64,000 bases of DNA from CALAED01 sp036555725 (GTDB lineage Bacteria > Actinomycetota > Actinomycetes > Streptosporangiales > Streptosporangiaceae): assembly GCA_036555725.1 (NCBI GenBank), contig DATBKU010000110.1, positions 124,001 to 188,000 on the forward strand, given 5' to 3'. A program made the position numbers and the translations under genes. Each line of letters begins with the position of its first letter. Position 1 is the stretch's first letter. The notes beneath the pieces were generated by a model that was not told where the DNA came from, searched no databases, and worked only from the letters and a program-made list of their open reading frames with translations. This document shows positions 23,843-34,029 of this stretch, piece by piece.

Positions 23843-24620
23843 GGCGCAGCACCTTTCGCGTCGCGTAGCGGCCGCGGCGGACCACGGCGTACGTCTTGGT
23901 GAGAGTCCGCTCGCGCAGGTAGAGCAGCGGGATGCGCCGCCCGGCGACGGCCGTGGCGAAGGTCTCCAGCGACGTGGACGCCTGAACGGTGAGCCGCGGC
24001 AGGGCCAGCACGTCGCTGTCGCCGGAGGCGATGGCGTTGGCCACCGCGCAGGCCTTGGTGTATCCGGCCGTACGGACGGCGCGTCGCACGCGGGCGCTGG
24101 AGTAGCCGTAGGGGTAGGCCATCGTGGTGACGGACCGGCCCAGCCGGTCCTCGAGCAGGGTCTTGTTGCGGGCGAGCTCGTCGCGCAGCTCGGCGTCGGG
24201 CAGCTGGTCGAGCTGGGGGTGGCTGTGGCTGTGCCCGCCCATCTCGATGCCGTGCGCGGCGGCCTCCGCTACCTGCGACCACGACAGCATGCGGTCGAGC
24301 GGCCGGCCGGCGGCGTCGCCGTTGGCGTCGGCCAGCCAGCCGGTCGTCACGAAGACCGTCGCGGCGAAACCGTACCGCTCCAGGACGGGCAGCGCCCGCT
24401 GGTGGAAGTCGGCGTACCCGTCGTCGAAGGTGATCACGACCGGCCGCTCCGGCAGCCCGGTGCCGATGGTCAGGGCCGAGAGCGTGATCGGGGTGAACCC
24501 GCGGTCGTGCAGCAGCGCCATCTGGTCGGCGAACGCGTCCGGGCCGACCGCGAGCGACGCCGTCGAGACGGGCGGCCGCTCGGCGATCGAGTGGTACATC
24601 AGGATCGGTACGCGGCTCAT
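23835..24620 (-). CDS. polysaccharide deacetylase (NodB/CE4 domain)
   Basis: A 261-residue CE4-family protein. Motif 1 is VVITFDDGYADF with the catalytic base and metal-binding Asp, motif 2 is MGGHSHSHPQLD with the two metal His, and MAYPYGYSSARVRRAV corresponds to motif 3. The N-terminal PILMYHSIAE is standard for these enzymes. No signal peptide is visible, so it may act on a lipid-linked or nucleotide-linked precursor in the cytosol, or be anchored by partners. The ATG at 24620 overlaps the stop of the upstream glycosyltransferase (ATGA), so translation is coupled. The expected action is removing N-acetyl groups from a hexosamine polymer or repeat unit. Confidence 0.9.
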   Translation of the reverse strand: MSRVPILMYHSIAERPPVSTASLAVGPDAFADQMALLHDRGFTPITLSALTIGTGLPERPVVITFDDGYADFHQRALPVLERYGFAATVFVTTGWLADANGDAAGRPLDRMLSWSQVAEAAAHGIEMGGHSHSHPQLDQLPDAELRDELARNKTLLEDRLGRSVTTMAYPYGYSSARVRRAVRTAGYTKACAVANAIASGDSDVLALPRLTVQASTSLETFATAVAGRRIPLLYLRERTLTKTYAVVRRGRYATRKVLRHV

Positions 24621-25783
24621 CGGCTCGTCTCCGGAACAGTTCCCGCGACGGGACCCGCGACAGGGCTCACGACGGGACCCGCGGCCGGAGTCCCGATGGG
24701 AGCGGCGTCGGGTGCCGGCCGGGCGGAGCGGCGGCCGGACAGCGACCCGGCGGCGTAGCCGAAGGCCGTGTAGGACAGGCCGGTCACGATGGCGGTCGCC
24801 TTGCCGATGCCGCCCAGGTCGCCGCGGAACGCGTCGCCGAACCCGCGGGCGACGCCGCGCGGCAGTGCTTTGAGCACGTGCGCGCGCTCGCTGGCCAGGC
24901 CGTCGGTGGTCCCGACGCTGCGCGTGACCAGCGCCTTGGACAGGCCCTCGGCGTAGCAACGTGTCCGCAGGTAGCCGAAGCGCGCCCGCTCGACCGGGAC
25001 CCGGTGCCAGATGACGGCCTGGTCATCGAAGATCATCACGGAGTCGGGGCTGCGCTGGCCGAGCCGGATGCAGAACTCCGTCTCCTCGCAGCCCAGCGGC
25101 CGCTTGCCGAAGGACCGGCCGATACCGGTGGTGAAGCCGCCCGCGATCTGGAACGCCTCGGCGCGGAACGAGCAGTTGCCGCCCATCAGGTTCCGGATCG
25201 GCCCTGGCGTCATGCCCCGGTACGTGCAGCCGACCGTCCAGTCGAACTCCTCGGGGAACCAGCGGGGCCGCCGGCCGACCTCGGCCGGGGTCTCGGCCAG
25301 CTCGGCCACCAGCGCGGCGCCGTCGCGGGCCAGCTCCTGAGCGGACGGCGAACCCGGCCACAGCGGCAGCGTGCGGCCGCCCACTCCGATCACCGTGGGG
25401 TCCGCGTAGCGCGCGGCCAGCGCCGCCAGCCAGCCGGGCGCCGCCACGGCGTCGTCGTCGAGGTAGGCCACGACATCGCCGCCGGCCAGCTCGGCACCGG
25501 TGTTCTTGCCGCCGGACAGCCCGCGGCCGTACCGGTTCTGCACCACGACCACGTCCGGCATGGACGCCTTGAGCCGGGCGTACAGGTCCGGGTTGTGGTC
25601 GACCGACAGGATGATCTCGTGCGGCGCGTACCGCTGGGCGCGAACCGACTCGACGGCGGCGTGGATGTCGTCCCAGCGCTGGTCGGTGAAGGCGCAGAGC
25701 GCCACGCTCACGCGCGGTCGCCGGGGGGTGTGGGGGGTCGTCCCCCCTCGAGGGGCAGGGCGCAGGCGGGGGGTGCTGGTCAT
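24617..25783 (-). CDS. glycosyltransferase family 2
   Basis: A 388-residue GT-A transferase. Nucleotide binding: RVSVALCAFTDQRWDDIHAA; donor/metal site GGDVVAYLDDDAVAAPGWL (DDD); the acceptor side contains GGNCSFRAEAFQIAGGF and GCEETEFCIRL (the ED/ET motif). An Arg/Pro-rich N-terminal 25 residues precede it. The C-terminal 40 residues are a low-complexity Ala-Gly-Pro-Val tail with repeats of AGPV, not part of the catalytic fold and probably disordered. A hydrophobic stretch in the IVTGLSYTAFGYAAGSL region could associate with the membrane. It sits between the acyltransferase and the deacetylase genes of the operon. Sugar specificity is unknown. Confidence 0.9.
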   Translation of the reverse strand: MTSTPRLRPAPRGGTTPHTPRRPRVSVALCAFTDQRWDDIHAAVESVRAQRYAPHEIILSVDHNPDLYARLKASMPDVVVVQNRYGRGLSGGKNTGAELAGGDVVAYLDDDAVAAPGWLAALAARYADPTVIGVGGRTLPLWPGSPSAQELARDGAALVAELAETPAEVGRRPRWFPEEFDWTVGCTYRGMTPGPIRNLMGGNCSFRAEAFQIAGGFTTGIGRSFGKRPLGCEETEFCIRLGQRSPDSVMIFDDQAVIWHRVPVERARFGYLRTRCYAEGLSKALVTRSVGTTDGLASERAHVLKALPRGVARGFGDAFRGDLGGIGKATAIVTGLSYTAFGYAAGSLSGRRSARPAPDAAPIGTPAAGPVVSPVAGPVAGTVPETSR

Positions 25784-25793
25784 GACCGGTTCC

Positions 25794-26867
25794 TCAGACG
25801 CTCGGGCGCGGCCGCAGCCGGGCGTAGGTCTTGAGCACCCGGTCGGCCTGCTTGTACAGCTTGGGGTTGTCGAGCACAGCGTTCCGCGCCTTGTTCAGCG
25901 GCTCCGCGCGCAGCCAATGCACGCCGGCGCCGGGACGGAGCCGGGCGACCCGGCCCTCGGCGATCGGGATCTCGCGGCTCTTCAGCCACTCCTTGAACTC
26001 CTTGCCGCCGCGGCCCATCGCGATCTCGGTGATGCCGTGCTCGGCGGCGCCCTGCGCCAGGCGCAGGTGGCCGATCATGCCAGGGGAGTACTTGGCGAAG
26101 GTCGTGTCGTACGCCGGGAACCAGCCCGCCATGACCGTGCCGTTGCGCAGCCCGAAGTGGGCGGAGACGGGCTGGTCGCCGGCGCGCAGCACGCTGAGCA
26201 CCCCGACCCCGGTCTCGTGCAGGTGCTCGACGAGCTTGACGATCCAGGGCCGCGCGAACCGGTCGGTACGGCCGGTCCGCTGGTACTGGTCGGACTTCCA
26301 GGCCATGAGCCGGCGCAGCTCAGCCGGGTCGCGGGACTCGAAGGTGTAGCGCACCTCGCCCACCTCCCTGCCGAGTTTGCGTTCCTTGTAGCGGATGGTC
26401 TTGTGGGTCTTCGGCGCCAGGCGCCGTACCTCATCCATGTAGACGTCGAAACCGGCGCCCAAGTCGATGATCGGCTCGACTCTCCGCACGGTCTGGTACG
26501 GCGCGAACGTCCGCTGGTGGGCGAGCATGTGGTCGAAGTCCCATACGCTCAGGCCGCACGCCTTCAGCAGGTCCTTGGCGTCGAGCTCCAGGTCCGGCTC
26601 GGCGATGATGCCCTGCAGGTCGGTGAGCCCGAAGCCGACCGGATGCCCGACGCCCAGCGGGCCCCGCTCGTACGGGAAGAACGCGACGACGTCCGGGCCA
26701 TCCGTCACGACGGCGACCCGGACGTTGTCCCGGAAGGTGCCGACCGCCTGGGTGAACTCCGGAGAAAGGAAGGGGCTGCCCAGCAGCGGGTCGGTCTCCT
26801 GCAACGCCCGCCATCGCTTGATCTCGGCATCGCCGAGATCAAGCGGTCGCACAACGGTGATGTTCAT
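25794..26867 (-). CDS. FemAB/BioF2-like (GNAT-fold) acyltransferase
   Basis: A 357-residue protein of the double-GNAT type often annotated as cellulose-biosynthesis CelD-like or BioF2-like acetyltransferase. Features are the N-terminal FLSPEFTQAV segment, KTHKTIRYKERKLGREVGEV (the long basic helix seen before the second GNAT half), LRAGDQPVSAHFGLRNGTVM and YSPGMIGHLRLAQGAAEHG (helix supporting CoA binding). Such enzymes acylate sugars or add amino-acyl groups to envelope polymers. It starts one base after the stop of the first glycosyltransferase (TGACATG), which shows translational coupling and a role in the same pathway. No membrane segment is seen. The acyl donor is unknown. Confidence 0.82.
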   Translation of the reverse strand: MNITVVRPLDLGDAEIKRWRALQETDPLLGSPFLSPEFTQAVGTFRDNVRVAVVTDGPDVVAFFPYERGPLGVGHPVGFGLTDLQGIIAEPDLELDAKDLLKACGLSVWDFDHMLAHQRTFAPYQTVRRVEPIIDLGAGFDVYMDEVRRLAPKTHKTIRYKERKLGREVGEVRYTFESRDPAELRRLMAWKSDQYQRTGRTDRFARPWIVKLVEHLHETGVGVLSVLRAGDQPVSAHFGLRNGTVMAGWFPAYDTTFAKYSPGMIGHLRLAQGAAEHGITEIAMGRGGKEFKEWLKSREIPIAEGRVARLRPGAGVHWLRAEPLNKARNAVLDNPKLYKQADRVLKTYARLRPRPSV

Positions 26868-26868
26868 G

Positions 26869-27693
26869 TCAACCGGCCTGCTGGCTCTCGGAGGTCACCA
26901 GCGCCGGGGTGGGCCACCCCGGCAGCGGCTCGGGCCGGGTCACGGTCACGACCTCGTGCTGGATGGCGCCCCGGAAGCGGAGCCGGACCATTGTCTTGAG
27001 CACCCGCCAACCGTCGCGGAAGGTGTTCAGGTTGGACACGCCGAACCGGCGGTCGCTCTCGTGGCTGGCCACCTCGGCCATGCGCAGCCCCGCCCGAACC
27101 GCGTTGACGCACATCTCGGTCTCGATCTCGAAGCCGGTGGACTCGAGCTCGAGTTGGTGCACCGCGGACCGTCGCATCGCCACGAACCCGTAGCAAAGGT
27201 CGCTCCACTTGGTGCGGTACAGCACGTTGGCCGTCTTGGTCAGCCACTTGTTGCCGACGCTGCGCAGCCCCGTCAGGTCGTCCGAGCCACCCCCGCAGGC
27301 GTACCGGGAACCCTTGACGAAGTCGAAGCCGCGGACGATCAGGGCCAGGAAGCTGTCGAACTCGACCGGGTCCATGCTGCCGTCCGCGTCGAGCATGATG
27401 ATCACGTCGCAGGACGCCACGGCCATCCCCGTACGCATCGCGGTGCCCTTGCCGCTCGGCGGCTCACTGATGATGATCGCGTCTGGCCGCAGCAGCCGGG
27501 CGACGTCGGCCGTGCCGTCGGTGGATTGCCCATCGACGATGACGACCTCATCGACCTCGGTCAGCCGCGGCAGCAGCCATCGCAGGTTCTCGGCCTCGTT
27601 GAGAGTTGGGATGACCGCGGTGACAGTCGGCCGCAGGCCGTCACCGGGTCGTGCGACATTGGCGGTGCGCACGAGGGGTTCGTAGCTGTTCAT
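26869..27693 (-). CDS. glycosyltransferase family 2, dolichol-phosphate-mannose-synthase-like
   Basis: A 274-residue GT2 protein and first gene of the operon. It has TVTAVIPTLNEAENLRWLLP, VVIVDGQSTDGTADVA, DVIIMLDADGSMDP (DxD) and FVKGSRYACGGGSDDLT, the pattern of soluble polyprenyl-phosphate glycosyltransferases (DPM1/GtrB type), and it lacks the C-terminal helices of GtrB, as in the soluble DPM1-like forms. Expected reaction: hexose from a nucleotide sugar to a polyprenyl phosphate, giving an initiating or donor lipid for the operon. The ATG at 27693 is preferred because AGGGA lies eight bases before it; an in-frame ATG at 27765 would add 24 residues of non-family sequence. Confidence 0.9.
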   Translation of the reverse strand: MNSYEPLVRTANVARPGDGLRPTVTAVIPTLNEAENLRWLLPRLTEVDEVVIVDGQSTDGTADVARLLRPDAIIISEPPSGKGTAMRTGMAVASCDVIIMLDADGSMDPVEFDSFLALIVRGFDFVKGSRYACGGGSDDLTGLRSVGNKWLTKTANVLYRTKWSDLCYGFVAMRRSAVHQLELESTGFEIETEMCVNAVRAGLRMAEVASHESDRRFGVSNLNTFRDGWRVLKTMVRLRFRGAIQHEVVTVTRPEPLPGWPTPALVTSESQQAG

Positions 27694-28011
27694 TGGGCGT
27701 CCCTGTTCCCTGGGGGGATGCGGATGAATGTCGGTGTCTGAACCCTTAGATGTCGGGTCGCCCACATGATGTTTGGATGATTTTCGCGGCCGCTCCTATA
27801 GGTGACGCAGTGCGCACTACGCCGTACGTACCGTTCCCCCAGGTAAGTGGTTCGTCACAATCCGCAGAAACCCCGATGGGGCAAGCCGAAAGTGGCCTCG
27901 ATCGGTCATGACGCCGTGGCGATATCAGGTCACTGAACGTCGTGTGCAGAGTACATAAAACCTTGCGCACCCGATTGGCGGATCTTGCTCTACCGCGTGC
28001 GCACGGGCCGG
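27694..28011 (-). promoter_or_regulatory. 318-base leader/promoter region of the polysaccharide operon
   Basis: This gap lies between the maltokinase stop and the operon start, with lower GC than its surroundings. Read on the minus strand it contains CCCCATCGGGGTTTC, a small hairpin, then TTGTGACGAACCACTTACC, GGGGGAACGG and a TATAGGAG sequence. It is long enough to hold a promoter and a structured leader. I cannot match it to a known riboswitch class with confidence, and no open frame of protein-like composition is present. Confidence 0.4.
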
Positions 28012-29406
28012 TCAGCCGGTCAGCCTGGCCAGCGAGCCCAGCGGGACGTGCAGCCACGACGGACGGTTACGGGCCTCGTACATGACCTCGTACACGGCCT
28101 TGTCGAACTCGAAGGCGCGCAGCAGGACGTCGTGGGCGTACGGATCGGGGCCCCCGGCGTCGGTGTAGCCGGCGCAGAACGCGTCGCGGTTACGATCGGC
28201 CCACTCGTGCGACCGATACTCCCGTTGGTCGTGCGCAGGGTCATCGGCGAACAGCGCGGCGGCGGGACCGGTCAGCAGGTAGCGCACCGCGTACTCGAAC
28301 GAGCGCAACATGCCGGCGACGTCGCGCAGCGGATGCGCGGGGGCCCGCCGCGCGGCCAGCGGCCTGGCCGGCTCGCCCTCGAAGTCGAGCAGCACCCAGC
28401 CCACCTCGGTGCGCATGACCTGACCCAGGTGGTAGTCGCCGTGGATGCGCTGCACGGCGAGTGGACCGTCGTGCTTGCCGAGGTCGTCGAAGGCCGCCGC
28501 GATGCGGTCCACGTACGGGTTCAGGTCCGGTATGGCGGCGCGTGCCTCGTCCAGCCGGGTCAGCATCCGGCCGGCCATCGCGTGCACGTCGGCGGCGCTG
28601 ATCGAGGTCACGCCGAACGCCTCGGCCAGCTCGCGGTGGACCGTGGCGGTGGCGGCGCCGAGCCGCTCGGCCTCGCCGGCGAAGTCGCCGCCCACCTCGT
28701 ACGCGTGCAGATCAGCCTCGGCGTACAGGTCGCGCACGCTCGTGGTGGCCAGCCGCCAGCCGTCGGTGGCCGTCCGCAGGTACTCCGACAGCATGGCCAG
28801 CGTCGTCGACTCACCGTCGAGCACGGTCTCGATCCAGCCGTACAGCTCGGGAATGTGCTTTGAGCCGCTCCTGGACAGCGCCAGGCTGATCTCCAGGTCC
28901 GGGTTGACCCCGGGGGTGAGCCGGCGGAACAGCTTGCAGATGTACGCGTCGCCGTACACCAGCGAGGTGTTGCTCTGCTCCGCCGGGCTGGCCAGGCTCG
29001 TCAAGTCGGTGTCGATTCGTTGCCCGGGGACGGTGCGGAACCGCAGCGCCGCGACGTCGGCGCCCTCGGCCATGCCGGTCAGCAGCGACCTGGTGAGGTC
29101 AGGGTCGTGTGCCGCGTCGTAGATGTGCATGCCGTCGACGAGGCCGATCGAGGCGTACTCCAGCCGCCCCGGCAGCTCGTGCCGGAACCCGAGGAGGAGC
29201 TGGTAATAATAGTGCTCCGCGTCAGGGTTACCAGGCGGCCCCTGCCGTACGCTCACGATCGCGTGTCGCAGCCCCGGGTCTCCGGCCACCAGCCGTGCGT
29301 CGGCGACGAACGAGACCTCGGTGATCTCGCGCCCCTTCCCGGCGAACCACCGTTGCCGGGGCAGCCAGGTGGCCAGTAGCTCCTCGAGCCGGTCATGCGA
29401 CGGCAC
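28012..29406 (-). CDS. mak: maltokinase
   Basis: A 464-residue kinase (also called Pep2) that phosphorylates maltose at C1 with ATP, giving maltose-1-phosphate for GlgE. The fold is that of aminoglycoside-phosphotransferase-like kinases: the catalytic loop is RIHGDYHLGQVMR and the metal-binding motif is LLDFEGEPARP. The N-terminal LATWLPRQRWFAGKGREI is the usual start of the N-terminal cap. The start is a GTG at 29406, eight bases after the treS stop, with AGGG before it, so it is translated from the glgE-treS-mak message. In mycobacteria Mak forms a complex with TreS; that is known for the family, not shown here. glgB, which usually follows, is absent from this spot. Confidence 0.95.
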   Translation of the reverse strand: MPSHDRLEELLATWLPRQRWFAGKGREITEVSFVADARLVAGDPGLRHAIVSVRQGPPGNPDAEHYYYQLLLGFRHELPGRLEYASIGLVDGMHIYDAAHDPDLTRSLLTGMAEGADVAALRFRTVPGQRIDTDLTSLASPAEQSNTSLVYGDAYICKLFRRLTPGVNPDLEISLALSRSGSKHIPELYGWIETVLDGESTTLAMLSEYLRTATDGWRLATTSVRDLYAEADLHAYEVGGDFAGEAERLGAATATVHRELAEAFGVTSISAADVHAMAGRMLTRLDEARAAIPDLNPYVDRIAAAFDDLGKHDGPLAVQRIHGDYHLGQVMRTEVGWVLLDFEGEPARPLAARRAPAHPLRDVAGMLRSFEYAVRYLLTGPAAALFADDPAHDQREYRSHEWADRNRDAFCAGYTDAGGPDPYAHDVLLRAFEFDKAVYEVMYEARNRPSWLHVPLGSLARLTG

Positions 29407-29414
29407 CTACCCTG

Positions 29415-31142
<1,728 letters not shown>

Positions 31143-31219
31143 CGTGACACTGGGCGCCTCGGGCAGGGCTCCATGGGCCTGCGGCCCTGGAGGGTGCTGG
31201 GTCCCTGTTAGCTCTTGGG

Positions 31220-33286
31220 TCAACTCTCGCTTCTCCGGAGCGTGAAAATGTGGGCGGGCTGGTGGTGCGGGTCCAGGCGAACGTAGTTGGCCTGCCGCCA
31301 CAGGTAGGACTCGCCGGAGAGCGCGTCGGCGACGACGAACTCGTCCTCCCAGTCCAGACCCAGGGCAGGCAGATCCAGATATATGGTCGCCTCGCGAACC
31401 TGATGCGGATTGAGGTTCACGACGACCAGGACGGTGTCTTCGCCGGCTGACTTGGAGAAGCAGATGATCTCCGGCTGGTCGACGTGATGGAACCGTAGGT
31501 TACGCAGCCTGCGCAGTGCGGGGTGGGCTCTTCGGAGACTGTTGAGCCGAGTGATCAATGGGGCGATGCTGCGGCCCTCGCGTTCGGCGCGCTCCCAGTC
31601 CCGCGGGCGGTACTGGTACTTCTCGGAGTCGCGGTACTCCTCGCTGCCGGGCCGGACCGGGAGGTTCTCGCACAGCTCGTAGCCCGAGTACACCCCCCAG
31701 GTGGGGGAGAACAACGCGGCCAGCACGGCGCGGACCTCGAACGCGGGCCGGCCACCGTGCTGCAGGTACTCGTGCAGGATGTCCGGCGTGTTGACGAAGA
31801 AGTTGGGCCGCATGTACTTCGCGGCGTCGCCGGACAGCTCGCGCAGGTAGTCCTCGAGCTCGTCCTTGCTGTTGCGCCACGTGAAGTACGTGTAGGACTG
31901 GTGGAACCCGATCTTGGCGAGGGTGTGCATCATGGCCGGCCGGGTGAACGCCTCGGCCAGGAAGAGCACGTCCGGGTCGGTTTCGCCGATGTCGGCCAGC
32001 AGCCGTTCCCAGAACGCGACCGGCTTGGTGTGCGGGTTGTCGACGCGGAAGATCCGTACGCCGTGGTCCATCCAGTGCCGCAGCACGCCCTTGACGGCCC
32101 GGTAGAGGCCCTCGGGGTCGTTGTCGAAGTTCAGCGGGTAGATGTCCTGGTATTTCTTCGGCGGGTTCTCGGCATAGGCGATCGAGCCGTCGGCCCGGGT
32201 GGTGAACCATTCCGGGTGCTCGGTCACCCAGGGGTGGTCGGGGGAGCACTGCAGCGCGTAGTCGAGCGCCACCTCCATGCCGAGGTCGTTCGCGTACGCC
32301 ACGAAGGCGTCGAAGTCGTCGATGGTGCCGAGGTCGGGGTGGATCGCATCGTGCCCGCCGTCGCTCGACCCGATCGCCCACGGCGACCCGGGGTCGTACG
32401 GCCCGGAGTGCAGGGTGTTGTTGGGGCCCTTGCGGAACTGCTCGCCGATGGGGTGGATCGGCGGCAGGTACACCACGTCGAAGCCCATGTCGGCGACCGC
32501 GGCCAGCCGCTTCATGGCCGTCCGGAAGGTGCCCGAGATCGGGCCGCGGCGGCCCAGCGGGTCGTTTGTCGCGCCCTCCGAGCGAGGGAAGAACTCGTAC
32601 CACGAGCCGAACAGGGCGCGCTCGCGGTGGACGACCAGCGGGCACCAGTCGGTGCCGGTGACCAGCTCGCGCAGCGGATGCTCGCGCAGCAGTTCGACGA
32701 TCGCCGGGGCGTGCGCCGCCTCCAGCCGGGACAAGATGGTGACCGTGCGGTCCTCCAGCAGCGTGGCCAGCTCGGTCAGCTTGCGCCTGGCCCGCGCCGG
32801 GGCCCCCTTGGCCGCCCGGGCGAACAGCCGGGCGCCCTCGGCCATCATCAGGTCGACGTCCTGGCCGCGTGGGACCTTGATCTCGGCGTCGTGCCACCAG
32901 TGGGCGATCGGGTCGCCCCACGCCTCGACCTTGAAGTGCCAGACCCCGGTCTCGCCGACCGTCACCGCGGCGGCGTACCGGTCGGTGCCCGGCGTCACTT
33001 CGTGCATGTGGACGAGCGGCCCGACCGCGCCGCCGGGATCGCGCAGCAGTACGCCCGCGCCGAGCATTTCGTGGCCCTCGCGGAACACGGTGGCCGAGAC
33101 GTCGAAGGTCTCTCCGGTGACCGCCTTGGCCGCCCAGCTACCGCAGTTCACCAGCGGTTCGACATCGAGAATGGGAATTCGACCGATCATCGTCTGCAAC
33201 CGTACAGACGCGGTCTCCGGCTCGGCGCCGACTTTGGTCAAGACATGATCGCTATTGTCCTGCGATCCTCCCGGCTCCACCCGCAT
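31220..33286 (-). CDS. glgE: alpha-1,4-glucan:maltose-1-phosphate maltosyltransferase
   Basis: A 688-residue GH13_3 enzyme that extends alpha-1,4-glucan chains with maltose from maltose-1-phosphate. The N-terminal beta-domain (GRIPILDVEPLVNCGSWAAK near residue 35, then an Ig-like fold) precedes the catalytic barrel. The nucleophile is D416 in IFRVDNPHTKP and the general acid is E445 in LFLAEAFTRP, as in Streptomyces GlgE. YLQHGGRPAFEVRAVLAA and SGYELCEN are also family hallmarks. The ATG at 33286 has GGGGGGAAC directly before it, which supports this start over the ATG at 33190. It is the first gene of glgE-treS-mak and divergent from a VanZ-like gene, 122 bases away. Confidence 0.97.
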   Translation of the reverse strand: MRVEPGGSQDNSDHVLTKVGAEPETASVRLQTMIGRIPILDVEPLVNCGSWAAKAVTGETFDVSATVFREGHEMLGAGVLLRDPGGAVGPLVHMHEVTPGTDRYAAAVTVGETGVWHFKVEAWGDPIAHWWHDAEIKVPRGQDVDLMMAEGARLFARAAKGAPARARRKLTELATLLEDRTVTILSRLEAAHAPAIVELLREHPLRELVTGTDWCPLVVHRERALFGSWYEFFPRSEGATNDPLGRRGPISGTFRTAMKRLAAVADMGFDVVYLPPIHPIGEQFRKGPNNTLHSGPYDPGSPWAIGSSDGGHDAIHPDLGTIDDFDAFVAYANDLGMEVALDYALQCSPDHPWVTEHPEWFTTRADGSIAYAENPPKKYQDIYPLNFDNDPEGLYRAVKGVLRHWMDHGVRIFRVDNPHTKPVAFWERLLADIGETDPDVLFLAEAFTRPAMMHTLAKIGFHQSYTYFTWRNSKDELEDYLRELSGDAAKYMRPNFFVNTPDILHEYLQHGGRPAFEVRAVLAALFSPTWGVYSGYELCENLPVRPGSEEYRDSEKYQYRPRDWERAEREGRSIAPLITRLNSLRRAHPALRRLRNLRFHHVDQPEIICFSKSAGEDTVLVVVNLNPHQVREATIYLDLPALGLDWEDEFVVADALSGESYLWRQANYVRLDPHHQPAHIFTLRRSES

Positions 33287-33408
33287 GTTCCCCCCATTGC
33301 CGCTCCTACATCATCAAAACGGACAACCTCTGACAAGGTGGGGTGGGCAACCTGACCGCCGTACCGATCGTCCATTGAAGGAGAGGGCAGCGGGTCGGGG
33401 GAGGACGC

Positions 33409-33963
33409 ATGGAGATCAAGGCGGCGCTGTTCTGCGTGGCCCTCTCCCTCGTCGGCCTGCTGGTCTGGCGGGTCCTGGTGCGCTGGTGCGGCCTGCGCTC
33501 GGCGCCGGCCCTCCTGCTGTGCCTCTCGGCAGCGGTGTGCCTGGCCCTGACCGTGCCGCAGGCGGTCGCGTACGGGGCCCCGGCCCGGCTGGGGCAGTGC
33601 CTCGCCCATCCGGCGGCCGACCTGACGTACTCGATCCGGATCTTCGGGACGCGCGGGCTCGAGGATCTGATGAACGTGCTGCTGTGGGTGCCGCCCGGCC
33701 TGTTCGGCGTGCTCGCCACGCGCCGGTTCTGGTACGTGGTGGGCGGGATCTCGGTCACCATGATCGTCGTCGAGTTGCTGCAGACGATCGATCCCGGGCG
33801 CGAGTGCGACCCGGGCGACTGGGTGTACAACACCGTCGGCGGCCTGATCGGCGCAGTCCTCGGGACGCTGCTGATCTTCGTGTACGAGCGGGTGCGCGGG
33901 CGCTTCCGCCCCACGGGGCGCTCCGGCACCGCGCCGCCGGTCCGGAGCGGCACTGTTCGATAA
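33409..33963 (+). CDS. VanZ-like membrane protein
   Basis: A 184-residue protein with about four to five hydrophobic helices (AALFCVALSLVGLLVWRVL, APALLLCLSAAVCLALTV, DLMNVLLWVPPGLFGVLA, YVVGGISVTMIVVELLQ, GGLIGAVLGTLLIFVYERV). The pattern NVLLWVPPG, VELLQ and then GDWVYNTVGGLIGAVLG matches the conserved core of the VanZ family, whose founder raises teicoplanin resistance by an unknown mechanism. The ATG has GGGGGAGG about ten bases before it. It sits between divergent glgE and glgP, in the same direction as glgP but with its own start region. No van resistance genes accompany it, so resistance should not be inferred. Confidence 0.8.
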   Translation: MEIKAALFCVALSLVGLLVWRVLVRWCGLRSAPALLLCLSAAVCLALTVPQAVAYGAPARLGQCLAHPAADLTYSIRIFGTRGLEDLMNVLLWVPPGLFGVLATRRFWYVVGGISVTMIVVELLQTIDPGRECDPGDWVYNTVGGLIGAVLGTLLIFVYERVRGRFRPTGRSGTAPPVRSGTVR

Positions 33964-34029
33964 CCGGAGCCGGTCGGGCTGCGGGTTTGAGTCGCGAGCA
34001 CGGTCGCGGACCGATTAGCGTTACGCCGC

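Noticed and set aside
27694..28011. A known riboswitch in front of the polysaccharide operon
   Set aside because: Some short motifs recall actinobacterial leader RNAs, but I could not align them to any known class, so it is only kept as an unassigned leader.
31143..31301. Longer TreS start overlapping glgE
   Set aside because: The additional residues are not family-like; a TTG at 31223 remains possible but lacks a good ribosome site.
33409..33963. A glycopeptide-resistance locus from the VanZ-like gene
   Set aside because: No vanHAX, vanS or vanR genes are adjacent; VanZ-like proteins are common without resistance.
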